The position numbers and the translations under genes are program-made. Under the pieces are notes generated by a model. The model made no database searches, was not told where the DNA came from, and saw only the letters and a list, made by a program, of their open reading frames with translations. DNA of 44,501 bases from Purshia tridentata (taxonomy: Eukaryota; Streptophyta; Magnoliopsida; Rosales; Rosaceae), in contig QANT01000195.1 of the NCBI GenBank assembly GCA_003254885.1, positions 1,777-46,277 of the forward strand. The letters are read 5' to 3'. How positions within the stretch are numbered: position 1 is the stretch's first letter; each line of letters starts with the position of its first letter. Positions 35,703 to 44,501 of this stretch are shown here, piece after piece.

Positions 35703-38700
35703 ATAACATTCCGCAATAGAGATTTTCATTTTCTCTTTTTCCTTTGGTTTTTTTTTTTACTTTTCCTTTACTCTGTTACTTCATGCTCCCTAAACATTCT
35801 TTTACTATGAGAGAAATGGCATTAGACCAAATGATGTTGGGCACAGTGAGTAAATATAAGGGTGCTATTAATAGAATTTACCTTAAATAATGACTTTCAG
35901 TTGTAGAGAAGGCTTTTTTCCTTAACAAAGGGAGAGACACCCAGGCCACATAAAGTGGTTCCTGTTGTAAATTTTATAACTGCTCCAAACATCCATACCT
36001 TTTAGGTGTCTCTGTCATGCTTCTTGTGTATGCCCTCAAAGGGCCATGAGCAATTTTGCTAAAACATATGACAATAAGCAAAAGCTTCTCATTTAATATA
36101 TACCTACATTATGGTTTTGAGAAGCATGCCAGGAGTCCCACTCAAGCAAACATGAGAGAGAGAGAGAGAGAGAGCAAGCTCATGCCAATCAAGCACATAT
36201 ATATTTAAACTACTAACTGTTACTGCTGCATCTTATTTTTGGGCAAAGTTTCTATATCATATATATTGCTGGGTTCAACCTTTTACCCTTTTTCTATAAC
36301 CATCCATGCCCAGATGGCTAGCTCCTCATTTACATTTCCACCTTTAATGAGGTGGTTGCAGGCTTTTAATTCCCAAACTTTAATGTGTTGCTGGGCTAGA
36401 GGGTGCAGCACACCTGATTTCAATTACTCTCTCTCTCACATATTTCCAGTCCTTTGAGACATCATGTCCAATTGAATAGGCAAGTGACTGAGCAGATCAA
36501 TATTTAAGTGTTGCCTTTATATGCAGAATTTTCAGCCTATAATATTGCTTCGTCTTAATTATATAAGGGTAAAAACTTTCTAAGGACCAAGCAGTTTGAG
36601 AAAATTCTTAAGATGAAAACTTTACACCACGCTGACATACATTGAGTCTTGTCAGGCATTACTTTTGGTACTTTTAACATTGTTTGCTTTCAGATTAAGT
36701 TCCCTAATTAAACAAACAGTGGAAGAAGGGTACTTTTCCCTCCTAGCTATTGACCAAAAGTCTGAGACCCATATTTTTTTCATTATTAAATTTAATTAAT
36801 TAAGTGAATTTAAATGGATTTCAGTACGGTTATCTTGTTGATAAAAGGTTATAGCTTGGCATATATACTTGGAGTAATCTTTAAGTTTTTTAATAAGAAA
36901 TTACTCCTAATTTAATAATTGTTCTGTATCTAAGAATATTTTACTCCTTCATTCACTTTCTAAGAACATGCTCTCTCATATTATCTTATATCATTGGTAT
37001 TTCATGGTTTCTTCATCTTTTTGGTTAGGAGAAAAATATGATTATCAGTCCATAAGTTATTAAAACAGGAAAAACAAAATTGCTAGCTTCTTAGTATATA
37101 TCTACTCTGCCAAGGTACAACATAATGTGCCCTATTACTTTAATAATACTAATTTCATTCCAATGAACCCAATTTTTACTAATTAAAAATGGGTTAAACT
37201 AAAACTTAATCTTAAAAGTGAAACTTCTCAGAAAATTTACAAAGAGAGAAAGAGAGAGAGATCCTGACTTTCAAAATGAAGACTGAAACATATATTCATG
37301 TTTTTTTTTTTGTGAGATGAGAAGAAGTCACTTAATTTGGTTTGTTAAGAGCTCACTTAATTGGCTGAACCTAAAAATTCTTAAACCCAACCCATAATTC
37401 TTCCCTTTTTCTTTTCACACAAGAAATTTATCAACTTTTTTCCTTTCTCTTTTGATAGTAATCAATTTGGATTAGGCCTCTCCACCTACATGATGTAAAA
37501 TAAAATAAATTGCAGTTATTGCCATTTCAACTATACGAGTCACAAAACTTAGAGCCTTTGGCTTTTGCTCAAATTGGAGGTTGCCTCCATTAATTAATAG
37601 TAATTATCATACATAAAGAAAATGTGAATGTTTGGTACCAGACCTTCCTGGGCCACAAGGAATTGGAAACTACTAAAAGAAATTCCAATTCCCTTGTTGT
37701 ACTTAGAGCACAAAACTATGGATAAAGAATCGCCTACCTGCTTTTTTGTTTGGTTAGTGGATATGTGTGTCCTAATTCTTATCCTTTTATTTAATAAAGA
37801 TTTCTATTTCTGATGTTTGTTATTCTTCAACAAAATCTAGTGGGGGATTTTTCTTTAGGCTAAGAATAAGGAGAAGAGCTGCCTTAATAGCTCACCATAT
37901 ACAGGAGGCATGACCAAATATCAATCATTATAAAAATTGAACTAAATAATGAATTTACGATTTGGGCTACTGTATATATTTTGGTGAGATATTTTAATCT
38001 TTGCCAAGTGTTGTATGTTGAAGTATGCATGTGTAGACATCATGGTTTTGAGTGACATGTGAAGTTACTAACAAGTTGGTCCATGGTGAAAAAGTTTAAA
38101 CGTATATTTTACTCTTAAAAATTAAGACGTTTATTAGTGACTGACGTAGATTGTGGGTTTCACAAAAAAAACACATGACATATGACTTGCTAAAATTGTG
38201 TCATAGAAGGTGATATACATGCCTACACCTAATAACTCAATGAAAATCAAGTCTTATACTTAGATAATACACCAAATTAGATCAAAGTCGCAGTTGTTGG
38301 GTAATTCAATTGCAAGGGTCGTAGAATAATTCACAATGCATTCAAATTCAATCCCCCTCCTCCCAACTATACATAAAAAAATCAAAAAAATCAAAAAAAG
38401 GTCAAAAAAGAATGGTAGAATATCCTTAATTGGTTATCTTGTAAATGAAGATATTCAAATGTAGAAAAATCTAAACCAACCGCATATTTACTTATAAATG
38501 TCCGATTTTTTGATTTTCCGATTTTCTAGCTTCCATGAAATTTTTGCATTTAATGCATCAAAAGTGTTTTTAGAAAATTAATTCTGAGATAGAATAGAAA
38601 TGACAGGAATTGAACTTTTATCATGCGTTTTGAGGTAGGAAGGAGTGCTTCACTAAAACTAAAACCCCACATCAAAGCAATGTTTTGTTTTATTTATCAC

Positions 38701-40249
38701 GTAGAAGACAATAAAAAGAAAACAAATCTTTAAAGTCAAACGAGTGATAAAGTTTGAACCTTCTCTTTCATACAATCAACCTCATAGGACAATTACAAAT
38801 TTTCTTTTTAGAACAACTTAGGAGCTTTTTTCTTAGACCACTCGATCAAATTTGATAAGCCAAAACTACAAGTCCTCAATAATTTAGCACACCATATGTT
38901 GCAGAACCAGCTGGTCCACTTCATTTAGATAACACCCAAACTGTTATTTGAAGATTAAGATTTTTCATTAAAAGGACATAAAGTAGGAAACCAAAGAAAA
39001 CAGTTTTCAAAGCACTTGTAAGTTGTAACCTATTACCTATCCTTAGAATCTTGGAAAGCTCTGCCACAACCAATATTACTTGGCCTCTTTATTTCACCAA
39101 TTTAGCTCCCTTTGTTGTTCTTTTTCGGTGACAATGTATTAAGCAAGTAAAGCAAGGATTCCAAAAGTAGAAAACGTACCATTTGTTTCTATACATATTT
39201 GGTTGCCCTTTTTGCCTTTGCTGAATCCCAATACAAATATAAAACAATGAACAGATTGGAACATATATAGTCAATCTTAACAACTCTTCAATACAAGAAT
39301 AATAACACTACAACCAAAATGCTCAATAGAAACTAATAATAATTATAAAGAGAGAGGTGACAACTAGGCAATAAAGATGAAAATGGGTAATAGTTACACA
39401 TAATACCTTGACTTTAACAAAAAATACATTTTGTATGCGATTATTATCTATTTTAGTCCTTATTATCCGCAAATGCCACCTCTCTCCCTATAATTAATGT
39501 TAATTCTTATTGAGCACTTTTGTTATAGTGTAACATCAGACATTAACCCATAATTATATACACATTTAAAAGTAAATCCCAAGGATAAAATGAAAGTTTG
39601 TATTTAAACCCGAACATATAAATTTACAACTCATCTCATATTTATCATCCTCGCAAGTTTATGAATCGATATAATAAATTTAACTGTACATAGAAAATGA
39701 ATTGCCCCAAATATCGGCTTTCTTTCATTAATAGAGAGGTGATTTAACTCTTCTATCTACACCATTTATTACCAGCAGATCACAAAATCCACATTCTCTT
39801 TTTCTTTGTTTTTATAATCTCCACCAAAACCAGTAACGTATATTTAACTACAATATACTAATACCATAGTGTAACTGTAGTCTGTAGCTATCGAGTGTCT
39901 CCAGCTTTCAATCTCAGCCGTTGATCATACTACCACAAAACACAAACATAAAAGAACAAAACAATCTCACCGAAAAGACCAAAGAGTATCCTTGTCATCA
40001 AGCCACTGGAAAATTGCTATCCCTATGTTTCTATGTTTGTATATACAGATAAGAGCAGGAGGAGATAGCTTTATTTCCACTCCAAATTTTGCTGCATCCA
40101 CTCCAATTTTTCTTTTTCTTTTTGTCCACCTCAGCTGTTCGTGGCTGATTGGCCGAGGGAATGTTGCAAAAGTGGTATTGGAGCTAGCAAAACCAAAACG
40201 AATCAGCATGACTGTATGACAGACCATGAATAGTGGCTTTATTTACCGA
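35703..40249. other. Long AT-rich intergenic region
   Basis: No gene recognised on either strand. All open frames here are short and without motifs. A (GA)n microsatellite lies near 36154-36174. At about 38280-38420 a segment with a box-B-like word (TTCAAATTCAATCC) runs into an A-rich tail and could be an old SINE. The 3' end of the ATL4 transcript should lie just left of 40250. Confidence 0.5.
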
Positions 40250-41314
40250 TCATACCCCTGACAGCCACCGGAACATCTCGGTGATCTCCTCGCCCACTCG
40301 GCCGGCTTCCAAGTTCCAATCTCCGGTGCTGGAGGCTTCGCTCCGACGGCTGCTCCCTGTGAAGAACCTGCCGGAGCTCCGAAACGAGAGCTCGCGCGAG
40401 GAGAGAGAGTTCGATAGCCTGTCGATGTAGTCCTTGAGCCAGCTCCTCCCTCCAGAGGCCACGTCAGCTGCGAGGTTTGTCTCGGACGGGGGCAACGGCG
40501 GCGGAGCCTCAGCGATAACCGTCACCACTGCGTCGTCCTTGTAATCGGAGCCGTTTCTCCGGTGCGCATTGCTCAGGTGAACCTCCGAGTCATCGTCGAC
40601 GAGATAGTCGAAGGATCCTATCGAGTAAGACCGCCGCTGCTGCGCGTCACCTGAATTCGACAACGCTGTTTCTCGGCGGCGACTGACGTTGCCAATCTCC
40701 AGCCGAAAACTACCGCCGTTGCCGACGCCGGAATTAACGGCATTCGCCACCAAGGTCATGAGCTCGGAATCGGAAGCGTAAATAGGCGAGCGACAGAGCG
40801 GACAGGTCTGGTGCGATTGGAGCCACGTGTCGACGCAGAGGGCGTGAAAGGCGTGGCAGCAGAGAGGGAGGAGGCGGAGCTGGTCGTCGGGGTCGAACTT
40901 GGAGAGGCAAACGGCGCAGTCGGCAGCGACGGTGGTGGAGGAGCGGCGGGTGATGGAGGAGAAGGTGAAGAGAGGGAGGGAGGAGACGGAGGTTGGAAGA
41001 GTTTCGGGCGAGACTCGGCGGCTCGATAAGCGGCGAGAGTCGGAGATGGCGGCTGAGGTAGAGGCGGATGAGGAGGGAGTGATGTGGCGGAGGCAGCGGC
41101 GGTTGAGGTGGCGGAGGAGGAGGCAGAGGGAGATTGAGGCGGCGACGGTGATGACGAGGATGAGGAAGATGATGAGGAGGCTTGGGCTTAGGGTTTTGAA
41201 GGAAGAGGAGGAAGAATGGCGCGGAGGCGAGGAGGTGGTTGGGGTTGTTCCTTCAAGTACGGTCTGTAAAGACTGTAATGGCGGTGGCGGTGGTGGTGGT
41301 GTGGCTTGTGACAT
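40250..41314 (-). CDS. ATL4: RING-H2 E3 ubiquitin ligase ATL4-like
   Basis: Intronless, 354 residues, typical of the ATL family of membrane-anchored E3 ligases. In order: a Pro/Ser-rich N-terminus, one transmembrane segment at about 43-68 ([20 protein letters not shown]), a Ser-rich linker, the RING-H2 domain and a C-terminal tail. The eight metal ligands are complete: C133, C136, C152, H154, H157, C160, C171 and C174, in the ATL spacing, with the expected Trp (W164) and Pro (P172). The tail carries ATL4 signatures [52 protein letters not shown] and the end [13 protein letters not shown]. The gene is GC-rich compared with its surroundings. ATL proteins transfer ubiquitin and several respond to elicitors; the substrate is unknown. 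Confident in family, slightly less in orthology. Confidence 0.96.
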   Translation of the reverse strand: MSQATPPPPPPPLQSLQTVLEGTTPTTSSPPRHSSSSSFKTLSPSLLIIFLILVITVAASISLCLLLRHLNRRCLRHITPSSSASTSAAISDSRRLSSRRVSPETLPTSVSSLPLFTFSSITRRSSTTVAADCAVCLSKFDPDDQLRLLPLCCHAFHALCVDTWLQSHQTCPLCRSPIYASDSELMTLVANAVNSGVGNGGSFRLEIGNVSRRRETALSNSGDAQQRRSYSIGSFDYLVDDDSEVHLSNAHRRNGSDYKDDAVVTVIAEAPPPLPPSETNLAADVASGGRSWLKDYIDRLSNSLSSRELSFRSSGRFFTGSSRRSEASSTGDWNLEAGRVGEEITEMFRWLSGV

Positions 41315-41331
41315 TGTTGTGATGGTTAGAG

Positions 41332-41366
41332 ATAGAGAGAGAGAGAGAGAGAGAGAGTGAGAGAGA
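41332..41366. repeat. (GA)n/(CT)n microsatellite in ATL4 5' UTR
   Basis: An almost pure GA run on the + strand starts about 20 bp upstream of the ATL4 start codon, so it reads as a CT-rich leader in the transcript. Confidence 0.85.
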
Positions 41367-42911
41367 GGTTGGTTAATGTTTGTTTTGGTTCGGTTTTAGT
41401 AGTAGTGTTGCGGAAAGGAACGAAAATTAAAAAGAGGGAAAATTGGGGAGGGTGTGATGACACCTGATTCGCACGTGAGAAGGGAGACGAGTGTGTTACT
41501 CAGTTTTACTGTTACTGCTACTGAATGGTTAATAATGGTGGTGGTGATAGTGGGAGGGAACTCTAAAGTACCCATTGATTTTAGGGGACCTGCCAATTCA
41601 ATGAGGAGGTGTAAATGCGTGCAGGTATTGAAGGAACGCAGGGAAGTCAGGGAGGGTACACTGTCAAGTTACGATTATGCCCCTCTATGTGATATCTCTA
41701 GATTATTAAAATCTCTCTTGCTTTAGAAAATAAAAATAAAAAATCATGTGTGCGCATATTAGAAGGTACTAAATTTCGCTGACGAATATTCTCCTTAATT
41801 AATTAGCATGAAGATTTCAGTAACCTATATGGAAATTTCACTGAAGAATAATAAATTTTCCACATTTAATAAGATTTTATATGAAATTAGTCAATTAGAG
41901 ATTTGTGACCTCCTAATTTTGGTTATGATGATAGCCTTGATACGTACCCTGGGCTCCTCGGCCCTGGTTTGTAACTTTACTGCTCTGAATTTCTGGGAAA
42001 AGGAAATAATTCTTGTACTTGCTGTTGTACTGAGTATTGGGTGCTCTCCAAATGTTAACGTGCCATGTGGTTTATTTGTCCACGTCAGCAACATAGCACA
42101 CAATACCTAAACTTCTTCCAACATAGGGAAAGAAAATAACAACATCCAAAATTAGAAAATCCACAACCCCTCGATTGTAAGAAGATAGTAAAGTTCGTTT
42201 TACAAGCGAAACCAATTGCCAGTCCAAAATATGATAATAATAATTAAACCAATTACTTGGATGTAAAGTTACATGAAGCCACTTCCCACTAGCTCACCTG
42301 TGAATCTCCAATGGGTCTGAAAATGGTCATGCTTATGCCAAAAGACAAAATTACCCCCCTCTCAATTGGTATCTCAAGTTTAATGTTGGTGAATGGTTGT
42401 TGCTTTAGCCTGTGTTTAGGTCATCGCATGGCCTGAGATTGTGGCATTGGTTTTCCTATTGAGGTGGATTTGACTTGTGATTTCATCATAATTAGTTTTG
42501 CTGTTGTGTTTCTTCTGGGCCTCTTGAGTCTTGCCCCATGTAGTCCACAAAAGGGCAGAATTGGAATTTTAGGCATTTAGTAGAGAAAGAGCTAAAAGAT
42601 GCTAACAAAATATGATAAAATTATTTATGTCACGTTTTAGTAAGTAATTGAGTGGATCAGTATAAAATGTGTATCATATTTCCAGATGATCCAGATCCTT
42701 AAATCAGTTTGTCATGTAAGCTTAACCATTAATGGATCTGGTGGAGCATGTTATTATTTGTTTAATCAATTGAATAATTTAATATTTTAGTATTTGACAT
42801 TCTTTTAGGTACTTAAGAATAATAAAACATACATAACTCTTTATTAAATAATTTGTTTTGCAGGAACATGAACTAGTAGGCTTATGATATATATGAAATG
42901 ATGCAAATAAT
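41367..42911. other. ATL4 upstream region and intergenic DNA
   Basis: The ATL4 promoter is expected here. Open frames are short and without motifs. No repeat was recognised. Confidence 0.4.
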
Positions 42912-42926
42912 AAACTACAAAGAAAA

Positions 42927-43138
42927 AAATTTAGTGGAATAGTTTAGTTGGTCAAGTCTTGGGTCTGTTATTCAGTAGTCACCAATTCAACTCTTCACAA
43001 AGCTAAACTGTGAGAAATTTATCTTTCGTGAATTTCGTAATTTTGGCATAGATAGCCTATCTTTGATTAGATCAGGTAGGAAATTAGTCGAGGTGCAGGC
43101 AACGTAACTCGAACACTCTGACTGCATAAACAAAAAAA
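42927..43138 (+). mobile_element. tRNA-derived SINE with 15-bp target duplication
   Basis: A ~212-bp body is flanked by AAACTACAAAGAAAA (42912-42926 and 43139-43153). A box-A-like TAGTTTAGTTGG is near 42937 and a box-B-like CAATTCAACTC near 42983. The 3' part contains GTCGAGGTGCAGGCAA and CGAACAC, words typical of Au-like plant SINEs, and ends in an A run. It encodes no protein and depends on LINE enzymes. Confidence 0.88.
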
Positions 43139-43320
43139 AAACTACAAAGAAAAGAGCAGCAAAATAAACATGACACTCTCACTTTGCTCCTATACTATAC
43201 TATTGGAATAGCATAACCATAGCATTACCCTTTTTAATAATTCTATATCTTATATATATAATATAATTATCCCACATCTAACTGTAGCACTATACATTAA
43301 TTCATTGTATATTATAGTCA

Positions 43321-43328
<8 letters not shown>

Positions 43329-43352
<24 letters not shown>
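43329..43352. repeat. (CT)n microsatellite
   Basis: About twelve CT units in otherwise AT-rich intergenic DNA. Confidence 0.9.
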
Positions 43353-43355
<3 letters not shown>

Positions 43356-43629
43356 TGGCTTGAAATTACTTCTTCCACACTCTTCGTATGCATCATATAT
43401 ATACATGCTTCTGAAATGTAGAGATATATCTATATACAATTCTCTTCCCGATGAAGTAGCATTATTCTTTGGAAAAGAATGTGGTTGTATCGTTAGCATT
43501 AGACAAGAACATTAATTAGCTTTGTATTACATTTGTATTGAATAATGCATATTATTGATCATTTGATCGATCAAGTCCAGGGGCTTGGAAATTGATAAAT
43601 AAGATACTCATAAATAGAGAATTTAAAAG

Positions 43630-44501
43630 TAGGGGTGGGCACTTCATTCTGCTATACCGTTCCATACCGTTCCGTGTTAAGTTTTATACCGAAAAATAAT
43701 ACCGATCCCTATACCATACCGAAACCATATCGTACCAATCTTAAATGGTATGGAAACGGTTTCACTCTTTCAATACCGACCAATACCATGCCATACCGAA
43801 CATTAATTAAAATTAAATTTAAATATTTTAATTAACATTTCTATAAAAAAACTAATTAAAAATATAGTATAACTTAGTATATATACTACAATTTAATTTA
43901 ATAATTTATATCATATCATATCATAATATTATATTATATCTTAAAGTATTTAAATCATAAACCCTAATAGTAAACACTATACCCTATATTCTATCTTAAA
44001 CCCTAATAGTAAACACTATACCCTATATTCTAATTGGCTAATATTATAATTCATAGTGATATAGTAATGGTATATGCTATATACTATATAGTATACTATA
44101 ATTCATAGTTAATTTATATCATATCCTAATATTATGATATGATATAATATTAGGATATGGTATGTAGTTATATATTATATCACATACCCTATACCTTAAG
44201 GCTTAAGAAATTAAGATATAGTATAATAAGGATATGTAATAATATATAAAGGGAAAGTAAATTTGGAGGGTTCAAGGCTGCAATCAAGTTGCAATTTGCT
44301 ATTAAATTGGATTGTTTTTGCTGTAAGAATATGTTTAATTTTGTTTTGCTATAGCTTGCTTGCAAATAGTATTGACTATATGTAATAAGCCATATAAGGT
44401 TTAAGATCTCTTTTTAAAGAATTTAGACATTCTATTTGTTAGGTACTTATGTTTTAGGCTTTTGGATAAAAAAAAGGTAGTTAAATGTTGTCTTTATTGA
44501 A
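43630..44501. repeat. Low-complexity AT-rich region, possible truncated hAT-type element
   Basis: It begins with TAGGGGTGGGCA, a word common at hAT-type termini, followed by ~170 bp of ATACCG/ACCGAAACC motifs. The inverse terminus is not found before the window ends. Further right are two copies of a 39-bp unit (43959-43997, 43998-44032) and a perfect 16-bp inverted repeat (44120-44135, 44144-44159). No gene. Confidence 0.5.

Noticed and set aside
38280..38420. Possible second SINE
   Set aside because: A box-B-like word and an A-rich tail are present, but there is no clear box A and no flanking duplication.
40899..41360. Open frame of 153 codons on the + strand
   Set aside because: It is antisense to the ATL4 coding region and rich in E/R from its GC-rich, Ser/Pro-coding complement.
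43959..44032. AAACCCTA words suggesting telomeric repeat
   Set aside because: Only two copies, set 39 bp apart inside a larger unit; not a telomere-type array.
1..44501. CRISPR arrays, rRNA genes, tRNA genes, bacterial-type operons
   Set aside because: None seen. The gene structure is eukaryotic, and the only tRNA-like sequence is the SINE head at 42927.

Overview
The window looks like nuclear DNA of a eudicot plant. It has AT-rich intergenic DNA, GT-AG introns, CC-NB-LRR resistance genes, an ATL-type RING-H2 gene, a plant DUF674 relic and many small non-autonomous transposons. A Rosaceae-like genome is plausible but I cannot prove it from the sequence.

Layout. 0.6-1.3 kb: a DUF674 pseudogene (+). 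1.85-6.03 kb: a predicted two-exon gene (-) for a small acidic protein with two CX2CX5HX4C zinc knuckles. Its intron holds a TIR element that itself contains a hAT element with a perfect 8-bp target duplication. A related 5' exon, without the knuckle exon, follows at 5.8-6.0 kb. 6.1-7.5 kb: a short TIR element, a 95-bp tandem repeat and a frameshifted 5' fragment of an inositol polyphosphate multikinase (IPK2) gene. 8.2-13.1 kb: a complete four-exon ALG8 gene (-), the ER glucosyltransferase of N-glycan precursor assembly. 14.1-35.7 kb: an NLR cluster. It has an LRR-tail relic, two intact tandem paralogous CC-NB-LRR genes (ATGs at 17756 and 26486, one intron each), and downstream of each a decayed copy of one RING-H2 E3 ligase gene. 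35.7-40.2 kb: no gene recognised. 40.25-41.31 kb: an intact, single-exon ATL4-like RING-H2 gene (-). 41.3-44.5 kb: intergenic DNA with a tRNA-type SINE (15-bp target duplication) and a low-complexity AT-rich end.

The most informative part is the NLR tandem duplication. Because the two units are still alignable, each serves as the empty-site control for the other. NLR1 and NLR2 each carry a different TIR transposon in the upstream region, both with perfect 9-bp target duplications of Mutator type. The NLR2 insertion ends about 85 bp above the TATA box. NLR1 also differs in the P-loop (GMGSSGKTT against GMGGSGKTT), has 24 extra charged residues before the Walker B strand, and has lost the ancestral stop codon. 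It therefore reads on for 30 residues, or could splice in phase to an exon derived from the RING gene.

ALG8 acts in the ER, the NLRs are presumed intracellular immune receptors, and ATL4 is a membrane-anchored E3 ligase. Nothing in the sequence shows that these unrelated neighbours work together.
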